Shown here: in pieces, positions 45,401-62,130 of the stretch
Layout: every line of letters starts with the position of its first letter
Numbering within the stretch: the first letter of the stretch is position 1
Source of the DNA: Pyropia haitanensis
Taxonomy: Eukaryota > Rhodophyta > Bangiophyceae > Bangiales > Bangiaceae
DNA: 64,000 nt
Assembly (NCBI GenBank): GCA_008729055.1
Contig: SDUX01000010.1
Span: 3,115,090 to 3,179,089, forward strand
Direction: 5' to 3'
Notes under the pieces: generated by a model
Told to the model about the DNA's origin: nothing
Database searches by the model: none
What the model saw: the letters and a program-made list of their open reading frames with translations, nothing else
Translations under genes and position numbers: made by a program

Positions 45401-45836
45401 CAACGACCACGTGCAGCGCGTCGGGCGTGTCCTCCGCCTCGGCGGCGAGGACGTCCGCGACCGCCGCGGGCAGCGGCGTGTGCGCCTCGACCGCCGACGC
45501 GATCGCATTGACGAGTGCCGCGACGGCGCCGCGGCCGAGGCACGCCGCCTGCAGCGGCGACGGCGAGCGGCACTCGGCGGCAAACGCGAGCGCCCCGCGG
45601 AACGCCTCGTGGAGCGCCCAGTGGGAGCCGACATCCGCGCGGAAGGCGGCGGCGCGGGCGGGCACGCGCTCCAGCACGCGCAGCGCGTAGAGGGCGGCGC
45701 CCGCGCGCGCGACGAGCAGGTTGCAGCCCGACCGGTAGACGGTCGCGGCGGCGGTGGCGGCGCGGAGCTCGGAAAAGATGGCCAGCGCCGACGCCGTCAC
45801 GGGCGCGCGCTCGCCGGTGGGGGTAGTAGACGCCAT
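42249..45836 (-). CDS. Sel1-repeat protein with an N-terminal protein (pseudo)kinase-like domain
   Basis: This is a single frame of 1,195 residues from ATG 45836 (MASTTPTGERAPVTA) to TGA 42249-42251. Residues ~1-200 form an Ala-rich helical region. Residues ~240-480 are kinase-like: RHPNVVSLYGVL, then LLLDVAQGLTFLHANDLVHL running into DLHPGNILLGG (catalytic-loop equivalent near residue 320). Next comes SPEVARKEPASAAADVWALG, corresponding to the APE and DVWSxG motifs. No DFG is seen after the catalytic loop, and the VAIK-type lysine is not evident (ALEVVVAG), so it is probably a pseudokinase. From about residue 515, and mainly 750-1,150, Sel1-like repeats follow (AAAGEADACWNLHACYRRGQ, AERGHGDSLYAVAHCFATGS, AAAKGVPAALNELGEHV). 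Kinase-Sel1 fusions are common in algae and protists, where Sel1 arrays act as protein scaffolds. The Gly/Ala inserts are low complexity. Confidence 0.8.
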
Positions 45837-50632
<4,796 letters not shown>

Positions 50633-52381
50633 ATGCTCGTCGTCCCCACTGCTCGATGGGTGGCGCTCGCCTCCCCACCCTCTAGCCCGCTCTTTGGACG
50701 GTCGCTGGCCGCGCTTGCGGCCCGCGCCGCCGTGAAGGCGCCCTCTTCCGCGGGTTTCAGCGGCACTGCGTCGGCTGGTGCGGTGCCTCGCTGTGGCGAC
50801 CGGCTGGGTGCTCTGCCCGCCTCCGCTGCTGATGTGGCTGCCACCAGTGCTACACGACCTTCCTCTCTGGTACGGGACGCCCGCAATGATGTCCGCGGCG
50901 GTGGTGGTTGGCTCGCTGCCCTCTCCTGTCCGCCCCCGCGTGGGTGGCGCACCGCTGGCCACTGGAGCGGAGCCGTGGCCGCGCCGCTCCCCGGCGCCCG
51001 CCGCACTCTGGTCGGGTCACCCTTTCCCGACGACCTAGACGGCGCGCCCGCCTCATCCCCCTCCCGACTGGAGGTGCTGCGCACCAAATTGTCTGCCCCC
51101 CGCCGTCCGCCCTACCACTGGGTTGACGTGGAGGCCCAGCGCCTCATCAGCCGTGCCTACGCGCGGCACGCGACCCTCGGCGACCGCACTAACGGGGGCG
51201 CCCGCGCCTTTCCCCCCGCCCTGGCGGTGGCGGACCTCGAGTCGCTGGGTGGCTCTGGCCTGGCCGCCTCGTACCCTGTGACGACGACCACAGACAGGGT
51301 GGCACGCGCGCTTGTGCGGGGCGGGGCAGCGGCCGTGCACTGGTTTTTTGGCAACCGGTACGGCCATCACGCGGTGACGCTGGAGACCGTGGCGGCTGTC
51401 CCTGGGATGGTGGCGGCGTTTCACCGTCACTTTCGCAGCCTGCGGCGGATGGAGCGGGACCACGGCCACATCCCCGTGCTGACCGAGGAAGCGGAGAACG
51501 AGAAGTTTCATCTGCTCATTTGGTTGCGCGTGACGACGCCCACGCGACTGGAGCGGGCGCTCGTGGTGGCAGCCCAGGCCGTGTACTTGTCGTTTTACAG
51601 CGTCGCCTATGCGATTACGCCCACCTTTGCTCACCGCCTGACAGGCTACCTGGAGGAAGTGGCAGTGCAGGCGTACACCGACTACCTGAAGGCGATTGAC
51701 CGGGGGGACATCCCGAACGGACCCGCCCCCGAGATTGCCAAGCTCTACTACCGCCTCCCACCGGAGGCCACCATCCGGGACGTGGTGCTGCACGTGCGAG
51801 CCGACGAATGCATGGTACGCCCTGGTGCGAAGGGGATGATGAGCGGTCTTGGGAGCTCTCTTGGCCCGGTGGAAGGACCGAGGGTGTGGCGGACAGAGCG
51901 GCCAAGGTGCGTGGCGCCTGTGAACACCAGCCGATGTTGTACGAGTGACTGCCACCTCACCGCGCTGCCACTGGGAGAGAGATCTTTTCGTTTCTGACCA
52001 CGTGGCTCACCCCCTGTGGCTTTCTGTGTCTGCCCGTCGACTTGTCTGGCTCTCTTCTGGTTCACTATCCCGCGCTCGTCGTTATGGTCACCCACTGCCC
52101 CTTCCACCCTCTTGCGCTGCCATTTCCAGCACCGCGACGTCAACCACATGCTGGCAGACAAGCATCAAGCAAGGGACGGCCACACGCGGCCGCACTTTAT
52201 GGCGTCCGACACGGCCGCCACGCACGCTCCGCCCGCTGATGCGTTTGGGCACAGTGGCACTCACGGCGGCGATGGGGCGGCGGCGGCGCTGGATGTGCGT
52301 CCGCCAGAGGTGCCGCTGCGCGACACCTATGCAGACGCCGACGCCGCGTCTGCAGGCGGGAAGGCTCGAGCGGATGCGTAG
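50633..52381 (+). CDS. AOX: Mitochondrial alternative oxidase, two exons
   Basis: This is a di-iron ubiquinol oxidase of the inner mitochondrial membrane that bypasses complexes III and IV. Exon 1 (50633-51814) carries VTLETVAAVPGMVAAFHRHF (first iron Glu, residue ~249), EEAENEKFHLLIWL (second Glu and His, ~288), GYLEEVAVQAYTDYLKAI (third Glu, ~339) and VRADECM. The intron 51815-52129 (315 nt, donor GTACGC, acceptor TTTCCAG, phase 0) splits the last iron motif. Exon 2 (52130-52381) resumes HRDVNHMLADKH, giving RADE-CM-HRDVNH like the family's RADExxHRxVNH. The start MLVVPTARWVALASP opens a long leader of about 180 residues with targeting character; an upstream exon is possible. The ~70-residue tail after HRDVNH is longer than usual. 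The motif pattern is of the mitochondrial type, not the plastid terminal oxidase. Confidence 0.93.
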
Positions 52382-55300
52382 CAGGGTAGGTCGGGTGCGT
52401 CAATGCCAAGCTCCTGTCCAGGGAAGAGTACTCCGGGAGAGGTCGTTGGGGGGGGTGCGAATGCAAGCGGATTGCTCCCAGCTGGTGGCCCACATGCGCG
52501 TGACCTGAGCGAGGGGGGAGGCCATACGCATAAGGGGAGAGCAGTGGAGGCAAGCGTGCTGTGGAAGCCAGGGAAGGAGGGGGGGAGGGGGGCGGTGGTC
52601 CGCGGGGGGCAGAAGAGTAAAGTCATCCGTGGTCGCGAAGGGACGGAAACAGACGGGTGCCCCGCGCACGCAGGCCACCCGTCTCACCGCTGGCGCCGCC
52701 GCCTCGTGCGGTTCCGTGTGACCCCTCGCCAACAACCGATGCCGGTCCCCCGCCGCGCTCAAGGCCCACCGCCCGGGCCCCGCCCCGCAAACACCAGCGT
52801 GGTGGCGCGGTGCCGGCCAGCGCGGACCCCCCCACCGTGGCGGCGCGGACGCCGCGGCCGACGCCACGACCGTCCCCGCCGCACACCAAGGCGGCGCCGT
52901 TGGCGCAACATCCCGCCGCCGCCGCCGCCGCCGCCGCCGCTGCCGCCGCCGTCGCCGCCGCCGCCGCCGCCGCCGCCGCCGTCGCCGCCGCCGCCGTCGC
53001 CGCTGCCGCCGCCGCCGCCGTCGCCGCTGCCGCCGCCGCCGCCGCCGTCGCCGCCGCCGCCGCCGCCGCCGTCAATGGCGCCGCTGCCGTCGCTGCCACC
53101 ACCGCCGCCGCCGCCCTTGCCGCCGGCACTGCCCCGCGGGGGCTCACCCCCAGCAGCAGCGGGGGGGAAACATACGTCCGCCGCGCCACGGACGCGGTCG
53201 CGGCAGCAGCGGCAGAGCGGCGGCGGCGGCGGCTCGGAGGGGGAAGGGCGTGCACACGGCGTGCGGTGGATTCATGGGCGCCGTGCGGGGGAGGGCGGGG
53301 AGTGGGGGCGGAGGGGGGGGAGGCAGCGCGCCACCGCCGCACGCACGCGGCGGCCACCCCCCCCGGGGGGGCGTGGCGGCCGCGTCTGGTGGCGGGAAGG
53401 TGCGCGGGCCCCCCCTGCGCGCGGCGGCGGGAGGGAGATACGCTGCTGCATCAATGGTGGCGGACGCGGCGGCGCGTGGCACGCCGCTGCGCCATGCGGC
53501 CGCACGGCTTGGCGAGGCTACTCACGTGAGGGAGACGACGACGAGCAAGGCCAGCCACGCCGCCACGGCTAGCACCATTAGAGAGTTTAAACAACAACGT
53601 CGTGGGAAGAATAACGTGAACGTGGCACTCCACGTATGCCACGTACGCAAAAACGGCCCGGACTTCCCACGAATGGCTTACCATATGTCGTTATCGGAGG
53701 CCTTCTTGCGTCGAAATCGGGGGATCGATTCTCACGACGGACCATGACACGTGTGGCGCTCTCACGCCTGCTTCTTGACATCGGCGACGTGACGGCTTCC
53801 TATTCGCACGCGGTCGCTCTGTGGCTGAGCGGGTGGATCCCCCTCCCCCCTTTTCCTTCCCCGAGCCTTCGCGATAGGAGCCACGACTCCGACGCAGCTG
53901 TGTAAACTCACACAGCCACTGGACGTTGCAATTGATTTAACGCAACGCCTTCCCACGGAATAGGCACGAGCGCTTACCACGACCTGATTGTTTTAACTCT
54001 CTATTACGCACTGGTGACGGGAATAGAGGTGGTCCGGGACGCGGGGGGCAGCCGCTGTGTGCGGCAGCGGGGTCTCCTCTCGGCGAGATCGGATGACAAG
54101 CGTGGCAGCCAAAGCCGTAGCGTTGTCAAGTGGAAGCGTCAGAACGGGCTTGGGGACCGAGAACCGGACGTGGCCACAGGGAAAAGAATGGGCATCCACG
54201 CAGGAGCGCCCAGGAAGCGGGGCCGCAGGCCGGGAAGGCGGGTGGGCGCGAGGGAAAAAGAACGTGCCGACCGTCGTTGGTTGGCCGCTCCCCTCGCCCG
54301 CCGGCGGCCACTTAACCGCCGGCGGTCAATCCTTGGGCTCGCCGAGGTGCTTTGGCCGAGCCCGGCCCCAATCCCCCCTGCCCCCCGAATCACTAACAAT
54401 CACTCCTCGGACACCTGTCCGTAACCCCCATAGAACAACTGGGCACATTACTCCTGGCGCTCCGGGACGTGACTGCCATCGGATGGAGTACACCCCGGGC
54501 GGAGAAAGGCGCAGCGCGGGGGATGGCAGAGCGAGGGAGGAAGCGAGGGAGCAAGAAGGACAAGCAAGCAAGAAGCGAGAGAGAGAAGCAAAGGCCAGTA
54601 AAAAACCCCCGCCCGGCATTGGCGGGGGAAAAAGGCCGCAAACAGAGAAGCAAGCGGGGAGGCGGCCGCGAGGGCGGTCAGGCCGCCCGACGGGGGGCGG
54701 CCGCGAGGCACCAGCGGTCCGCGAGGCGGCAGGCCTCTACCGAATGTGGCGCCAAGGCGTCCACATAATGCGCGATCGCCGTCACGTCCCGGAGCGCCAG
54801 GAGTAAAGAGCTATCCCACAGGTCTGCGGCATTTTCACGAACGTGTGAAAAGAGCTATCCCAAAGGCTAAGGCATGTATGTTGATAAAATTGCCTTTGTG
54901 AAACTGAATTCGGTGGCCACGACATTCGCGTCAGCAGCCGCTGGGGAAGACCAATCAGAGAGCCGCCTCCCAATCCCGTTCTCGTCTTCCTGTCGTGGAC
55001 GCACCAGCAGTCGCGTGGCAACAGCTTCGCCCGCGGGGCGACACACGGCAACCTGGTCATGGGCGCAACCTTGTCAACGCCGCCCAGCCCGGACAGCGGG
55101 GCGCTGTCAGCGTGGATACGCCGCCAAGGCCCCCCCGGGGTTGCAGGCCCGGGGGGTGTGAGTTGCCCTCGGCCGCTGCTGCCGCCGCGCGTCTTTCGCC
55201 ACCCGTTGGCGCCTGGTAAACCGGTCGGCCCCCCCGCGGGGTACCCCGTCGCTCCGCTGCGCTGCAACTCTGTCACACCCCCGCAGGGGCGCCCGCGCGC

Positions 55301-55562
55301 CTAGACGCTGCGTGGCGTGGCCGCCGCTGCCACCGTGGGGCCTCCCCCCGCGGGCCCCCGGCCGCCCGCGCCATCGGGCGGCGGAGCATCCGCGCCGCGC
55401 ACACGCCCCCGCGGCGGCCGCGGCGGTGTTGTCGCACGGGCGGCGCTGGTGGCCCGACCGCCGCCGTGGCTGCGGGTAGGGTTTTAAGAGAGGCGCGGGC
55501 GCCGGCGGTGCCCTGACCGCCCGCCGCCCGTCATCCACCAACGCGCCTGTTGGTTTCCTGCA

Positions 55563-55596
<34 letters not shown>

Positions 55597-55922
55597 ATGC
55601 TACCGCCGCCACTCCGAGCTCCCACTCTTGTCCCTGCTGGTGCTGGCCATTGGTCTTTCGCTCCAATCGCTGTGGGCGCCCCGCACTGCTGGCACAGGCT
55701 GCATGCTGTGTCCCTGGAGCGTTGCTGACGGCTGATCCCTGCGGTCAGCGGCCGTCCAGCTGTCGTACTCGGTTCTTCCGCACGCCCCCACCCTCCCCCC
55801 CCCCCTCCCCCCCTGTCTTGGCCACCACCCTCCCCGCCGCTGGCAGCGGTCGTCTCGGCAGTTGCGCGGACGCTCGCGCCACCACCGGTGCCAGCCGTGC
55901 CACCCCGCTGACGTCCGCGACC
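52382..55922. other. Gene-poor region between AOX and the ankyrin gene
   Basis: 52.9-53.13 kb is an imperfect CCG/GTC triplet tract. 53.5-55.1 kb is an island of lower GC that contains the MITE at 54448-54806. Just right of the MITE, AAAGAGCTATCCCA occurs twice (about 54804 and 54848), flanking a small TTTTCAC/GTGTGAAAA palindrome. 55.1-55.9 kb becomes GC-rich again, with a CCG stretch at 55568-55595. No coding motif was recognised in any frame. Confidence 0.45.
54448..54806. mobile_element. Stowaway-like MITE (non-autonomous Tc1/mariner-type element)
   Basis: The first 26 bp (54448-54473) and the last 26 bp (54781-54806) are perfect reverse complements. The element begins TTACTCCTGGCGCTCCGGGA. 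If the outer TA is taken as the duplicated TA target, the inverted repeat proper begins CTCCTGGCGCTCC, which resembles the CTCCCTCC ends of Stowaway MITEs. At 359 bp the size is typical, and there is no open frame for a transposase. The interior is partly purine-rich. I infer mobilisation by a Tc1/mariner transposase encoded elsewhere. Confidence 0.7.
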
Positions 55923-58184
55923 ATGGCGCGACCGGACGTGGCGCCCCTCCGGCGCGAGGCGCTGGTGGACCAGCCCAACGTCAATGGCATCACGCCCCTC
56001 CACGGGGCCGCCATGCACGGCCACACCGACTGCGTGCGGCTGCTGCTGTCGGCTGGCGCGTCGACGCGCGCCGCCGACTGCGACGGCGACACGCCGCTGC
56101 ACCTGGCCGCGATGGGCGATTTCACGACCATGGCGTCGGCGCTGGTCGCGGCTGGCGCGCCGGTCAACGCGGCGCGGCCGAGCGGGTGGACGCCGCTGGC
56201 GGTGGCGGTGGCCAAGGACCACGTCGCCACCGCCGAGGTGCTCCTCAAGGCGGACGCGGACGTGGCCGCCACCGCCCGCGGCGACGCGGTGCTGCACCTG
56301 GCGCTGAGCCACGGCGCCGACGCGACGGTGCCGCCGCTCCTCACCGCCGGCGCGGACGTGACCGCCCGCAGCGCCGACGGGCGGCCGCCGCTGTACACCG
56401 CCGCGGGGCTCGCGGGGATGTCGTCGGTGCGGGCGCTGCTCGCCGCGGGCGTGGACGTGAACGAGGCGCAGACCGCCACGCGGCGGGCGCCGCTGATGGC
56501 GGCCGCCGTCAAGGGCCGCGCCTCGGTGGTGACCGTACTTCTCGACGCGGGCGCGGACGTTGCCGCCGTCGACGCCGACGGCGAAACCGCGCTCGAGTAC
56601 GTGATGTACGCAGAGGCAGAGGCGGACGCGCTCGCGACGGTCGAGGTGCTGCTCGCCGCGGGCGCCGACGGGGCCGCCTTTACGCCGGCGTCGACCGCCA
56701 TTGGCCGCGCAGCGGTGAAAGGGTGGGCGCGGGTGCTGTCGCGGCTCGCCGCCGCGGGCGCTGACATTGGCGGCGGGGGCATTGAAGGGCGGCCGCCCCT
56801 GCTCCTGGCCGCCCACGCCGGCCACACAGAGGTTGTCGAGCTGCTGCTCGGCGCGTCCGCGGCGATCGACGCGGTGGACCCGATCGGCGAGTCGGCGCTC
56901 CTCAACGCCGCCCAGCAGGGCCACGAGCCGGTGGTGACGGCGCTGCTGGCCGCCGGCGCCGACGGCGGGCTGCCTCGCAATGATGGCGTCACGCCGCTGA
57001 TGTTTGCGGCGCAGGAAGGCCACCCCGCCGTCGTGCGGCTGCTCCTCGACGCGGGCGTGGACGCGCTGGTGACGGCCGCCGATGGGGACTCGGCGGTCGA
57101 GGCGGCGGTCCGCAACCGCCACTCGTCCATCGTCGAGGCGCTCCTCGCGTACCCGCCGGTGGCCGCCGCGGCGGCTGCCGCCGCTCCGCAGGGCCTGACG
57201 CTGCGGGGTGGCCGGGCGGTGCTCTTCCAGGTGGCCGGCAACATGTCCGCCGGGTGCGTGACCGCCCTGCTCGCGTGCGGCGTCGACCCCGACCACCGGG
57301 GCGACAGTGGCACGACGGCGCTCATGTACGCGGCGCAGGAGGGGCGCGAGGAGAACGTGGCCGCCCTGATTGCGGGTGGCGCCGACGTTGACGCTGTCGA
57401 CGACGATGGCACCTCGCCGCTGCTCTACGCCGCCCGCACCGGCTCCGCCGCGGTGGTGACCGCCCTCCTCACCGCGGGCGCGGCGGTGGACGCCCAGCCG
57501 GAAGGGAACGGCTCTGGCCGGACGGCGCTGTTTGAGGCGGTCGGCCGGGGCCGCCACCCCACGGTGCGGGCGCTGCTCGCCGGGGGGGCGGACGTCAACT
57601 TGGCGTGCACGGCGTCGCGGGTGGCGCCGCTGCACTTTGCGGCGCAGGAAGGGGATGCCGACATGATCCAGCTGCTCGTCGACGCGGGCGCGGCGGTGGA
57701 CGCGGTAGACGTCAAGGGCGAGACCGCCCTCTTCTTTGCCGCCCACAAGAACCACCCGGCGGTAATTGACGCGCTGCTCGCCGCGGGCGCCGCGGTCGAC
57801 GCGCACAGCAATGCCGGCGCGACGCCGCTGTGCGACGCGATCACGGGCGGCGCGACGGCGTCGGTGCGGGCGCTGCTCGCCGCGGGCGCGGACATTGGGG
57901 CCCCCCGCCTGTCCTCTGGCATGACCGTCACGCACGTGGCGGCGGGGTTGGCGGCGGGCACCGACACGGCCATCCTCGACGCGCTCCTCGACGCGGGCGC
58001 GCCCGTCTCGGCGCTCGACGCGGACGGCGAGACGCCCCTCTTCTTCTCCGCCCGCGCCGGGGCGGCCGGCGCCGCCGCGGCGGCCGCCCTCCTCGCCGCC
58101 GGCGCGTCGGCGACGGCGACCAACAACGCTGGCATGACGCCCGTGCACTTTGCCGCCGCCGCCGCCCGCGACCGCGACGGCGGC

Positions 58185-58218
<34 letters not shown>

Positions 58219-58618
58219 TTGCGCTGCTGCGCACGCTCCTCGCCGCGGGCGCCACCGTCGACGCGGTGGGCGAGGCGGGCCAGACGCCCCTCCACACCGC
58301 CGCCATGGCGGGCTGCACCGCGGGGGTGGCGGCGCTGCTCGCGGCGGGCGCCGACGCGGCCGCCGCCGACGCGGCGGGCCACACGCCGCTGCACGTGGCG
58401 GCGGGCGTCGGCGCCGCGGCGGCGGTGCGGGCGCTCGCCGCCGCCGCGCCCGCCACGCGGGCGGCGGTGAATCACGGCGGCGCGACGCCGCTGCTGCTGG
58501 CCGCCACGGGGGGGCACGCCGCGGCCATGGCGGCGCTCCTCCGGCCGGTGGGGGTGGGCGAGCTGGCGCTGCGGCCGCTGGGGGGGGGGGGGGGGAGACG
58601 CCGCCGCCGCCTAGCTAG
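55923..58618 (+). CDS. Ankyrin-repeat protein (roughly two dozen repeats)
   Basis: Starts at ATG 55923 (MARPDVAPLRREALVDQ). Nearly the whole protein is a solenoid of ~33-residue ankyrin repeats. Recurrent units read G(I/D/V)TPLHxAAxxGHxxVVxxLLxAGADVxAxD, for example NGITPLHGAAMHGHTDCVRL, DGVTPLMFAAQEGHPAVVRL and AGHTPLHVAAGVGAAAAVRA. Such proteins are general binding scaffolds; no catalytic, membrane or other domain is visible, so the partner is unknown. One repeat near 58170 is interrupted by a Gly tract. The frame reaches a run of 16 G at 58580-58595. Beyond it CTAGCTAG gives stop codons in the two other frames (58612-58614, 58616-58618), so I end the gene there, assuming the G run is miscounted. 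Without a shift the frame would stay open to 59351 through low-complexity sequence. Confidence 0.85.
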
Positions 58619-61600
58619 GCCGCGACCCGCGGCGCGGTTGGCGGCGTGGAGGGCGTGTCCGCGGCAGCAGAGGGGGGGGCACCGCGTGCGGTCGCGCCAG
58701 TCGCGGCGGCGGCGGCTACGGCGGCGGCGGCGGCGGCGGCGGCGGCCGGCGGCGGCGGCATTGGTGGCGGCCGGTCAAAGGTCCGCGGCCGGCGGCGGGG
58801 TGCGGCACGGCGTTGGCGGCTGCGGCCGTGGCTGTTCCTGTTTTTTTTTTTTTTTTTTTCGTGGTGGAAACGAGATGAGGGAGGGACACCGGGGGGGGGG
58901 GGGTCGGCGAGCAAAGGGGACGGAGCCGGGGGGGGGGGGGGGGGGCGGAGACCGGAACTGTGGGGCACGACGGCCGCGGCGTGCCATCGACGGTGGTGGT
59001 GTGTCCGTGCCGCGTCGTGCCCCCCCCGTACGAGGAGAACCGCCCGCTCGTCTTCCACGGCCTTTTTTTTACTATTTTTTGTCTTCTCTTCTTGCTCGCG
59101 CCCGGTCGGCGCGCGCCTGCGCGCCGCCGCCGCTCGACGCCCCCCCGGCAGACCCGCCCGCGGCGGCCGTCCGCCGCCTGCTGCTGAACCCCCGCTGGTG
59201 CCCGCGCGGCCGGCGCGGCGGCAACGACGACGCGGTCGTCCGCGCCGCCGCCGTCGGCCGCGGCGGCGCGCCGCGCGGGCGGCCGACGGCCGCACCCGCC
59301 GCTGCCGGGCGGTCACCCCCCCTCCCCGCCGCGGCGGGTCTCCCCCTCTAGCTAGAGAGCGCCGCCCGTCCAGCGTTGCTACACGAGCGGTGCTTCCGCT
59401 ACAATGTGGATGTTGCTCGGACGTGCAGGTGTGGATTCATTGGTCCAGACGGCGATTTTTCATGCACCTTGACGGACCGTCCACATCCACTATGTATAGG
59501 ACGCACGCTATGCCGGTGCGTGCAACGGAAGGACGGCAGATGCCACCCACAGCAGCAGCCACCCCCACGCCACAGGAACCACGCCGCCCGCAGCAAAAAC
59601 GCCAGCGTCTGGCCCCGCCCCCCCTCCACCCGCCCGTCCACACGCCACGCACCCGCGCGCCTCCCCTCCCACGCTCCCCACCCTCCCGCCCTCCGCACCC
59701 CCCCCCCCCACCCCTTCCGCACACCCCCCACCAACGCCACCCCCCGCCCCCACACCCTGACCCTCCCACCCGCCGCCCCCCAACCACCACGCGCCCACCA
59801 CCAACCCACCACCCCCACCCCCCCCCACCAACCGGTGCCCCCGCGCACGCACGGGCGTCCCCATCACGGCGCGTCGACCGCAGCGGTGGTTCCCCCCTCC
59901 CCCACCCGCCGCGCGCACCGCCCGCGACGCAGACCGCCCGCGCCGCCGCGGCCACGCCCGCGCGGCGCCGCCGACGCCCGTCCCGCCGGCCGCGGCACCG
60001 CCGCAACAGGGGGGGGGGAACACCCGCCGCCCGCGCCGACCGCGGTGCACCGCCGCCCGCGACGCGGGCGCACCGCGGCGACTGCCGCCCGCCCGCCGCC
60101 GCCGCCGGCGCTTGCGGTCGTGGCAAAAAAAAAAAAAACGCACCCGCCGTGCACGGGGCGAGGCCGCCGCCGACCCGCGTCGGCGGGGGGACCGCCGCCG
60201 TCGCGGCGGCGCGTCGCGGCGTGGCAAACGGCCGCGGCGGGGGGGGGGGGGCTGCGCCCCCGCCGTCGTTTGGGGTGGTGCCCGCGCGGACCGCCCGCGT
60301 GGCCGCGACGGACGAGGCTGGCGTCCGTGGCCGCCGCGGCTGCCGGCGGCTGACGAGGGGGGGGGGGGGGGCGCCGCCGGTGGGGGCGCCCGCGACGGGC
60401 GCGCGTCGCGGCGGGCGCGTCGGCCGGGACGGGTGGCGCCCCCCCCCCCCCCCCCCCCTCCCTCCCCTCCCTCCCCCCCCTCCTCGTGCTTTGCTCGCTG
60501 GGGAGGGGACACCGCCCACGCCGCGATGGTCGTGTGGCGCCGCCGTGCCGGCGCCGGCGGCGTGCCGCCGCTGCTGGGAGCGGCGGGGGATGGCGGCGGG
60601 TGGGAGGGGGCGGCGGCGGGGTGGGCAGGGCGGGGGGAGGGGGGGACGACCCCGCCCCGGCCCAACGGCGGCCGCCGCGGCCGCCGCCAGTCCCCCTGCC
60701 AAAGCCGGCCTGCCCCCCCCCCCCCCCGCCCCGCGCGCCTTCCCCTCTCATCGCCTTTTGGCTGCACTCCCCCTCGTGACGCGCCCCCTCCCCCCCCCAC
60801 CTCCACCCACTCCTCCCCCCCCCCCGTCGCTCCCGCACCCAACAACACCCGCCTGCCACCACCAGCACCCGCCCCGCATCACCACCGCCACCGCAACAGC
60901 CGCCTCCCTCCCCCATCCCCCACCACCACCACCACCGCCACCACCATCAACCCCCCCCCCCCCCACACAAACGGTCATGCAGCCCGAGCACCCCCCCCCC
61001 CCCTCCCCCCCCTGCACGACCAACGCCACGGCAGTCCCCACCACACCCCCACCCAACCGTCGCCGCCAACGGCGTGGCGTCACCGCCACGCCCCTGGCGG
61101 CCACACGCGGTGGGTGACGGGAAAAAAAAAAAAAACGCGGTGGGGAGACCGACGCGGCGGGGAGTGGGTGGGTGGGTGGTGTGGGGGGGGGGTGGTGGTG
61201 GTGGTGGTGGTGGTGGTGGTGCTGCGGAGGGGGGGGGGAACGCCGCACGTGCGCGGCGGGTTTGTGGTTGGGCGCGCCGCCGGGATGACGGGAATACCGG
61301 GACGGCGGCGGCGGCCTGCCGGGTGGGGGGGGGGGGGGGGACCGCCTCCGCGCGGGGGGGGGGGGAGGGGGGGAGGTGACCGCCGCCGCCGCCGCGTGGC
61401 GACGCGGGCGGGACGCGGCTGGTGGCGGCTGCGGCGGTCGGCTCTGGCGCGTCTTTTTTTTCGGGGGGGGGGGGGGAGGGCGTGCGTCGGGTTGCGCGTG
61501 AGGGGTGGGACGCCGGGGGGGGAGGGGGTGGGGGGGTGGAGGGGGGGGGGGGGGGGGGGTCCATACCGACTGCGCCGCCCGCCACGCCCGCCGGCGGCCG

Positions 61601-62130
61601 CCGCGTGCCGCCGCGCGCGTCCCGGCCGGCCGGTGGTGGGGCGGCCGCTACCGGCGGCGGTGGCCGCCGCGGTCCGCCGCGGCTGCCGCCCCGCGCGCCG
61701 CGGCGGGTGGGAGCGGCGGCGGCCGCCCGGCGCCGCCCGCACCGACCCACCTCTGTCCAGGCATCCCGTGGCAGCCGCGGGTGCCCGCCGTCCCCCACCT
61801 GGTGGTGGCTGCCCCCTCCCGGCCACCGCCGGCGGCTGCCTTGCCGCGACCACCACAACCACCACCACCACCACCGCCGCCGCCACCACCGTCGACGCCA
61901 TTCCCACGCCACCCATCCCCGCCGCGCCGCCACACGCCGGCGGCGAGCGTCAACCCCCCCCCCCACCCCCCACAGCCACCACCACCGCCACCACCACCGC
62001 CACCACCACCGCCGCCATTGCCACCGCCACCACCACCACCACCACCACCACCACCGCCGCCAACCGTCCACGCCCGCGGCACTGCCGCCGTCGCGGCCAC
62101 CCACCGGCGGCCACACCCGCGACGGCCACC
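58619..62130. other. Low-complexity gene-poor region
   Basis: Contains T19 at 58841-58859, A14 at 60125-60138 and A14 at 61122-61135, C and G runs of 10-20 nt, a CCACC/CCCCA-rich stretch (59.7-59.83 kb and 60.8-61.0 kb), a GGT tract (about 61189-61220) and CCA/CCG tracts (61.85-62.1 kb). A short hydrophobic frame near 59054-59110 (LVFHGLFFTIFCLLFLLAPG) owes its hydrophobicity to T runs. No supported gene. Confidence 0.45.

Noticed and set aside
52920..53130. Poly-proline or poly-alanine coding stretch
   Set aside because: It is an imperfect CCG/GTC triplet tract open in several frames on both strands, with no adjoining domain.
53700..53745. A tRNA B-box-like sequence (GGGATCGATTCTC)
   Set aside because: No D-arm, anticodon arm or acceptor pairing could be placed around it.
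59054..59110. A short hydrophobic, membrane-like peptide
   Set aside because: The hydrophobicity comes from T-rich runs (Phe/Leu codons) in a gene-poor region; there is no surrounding coding signal.
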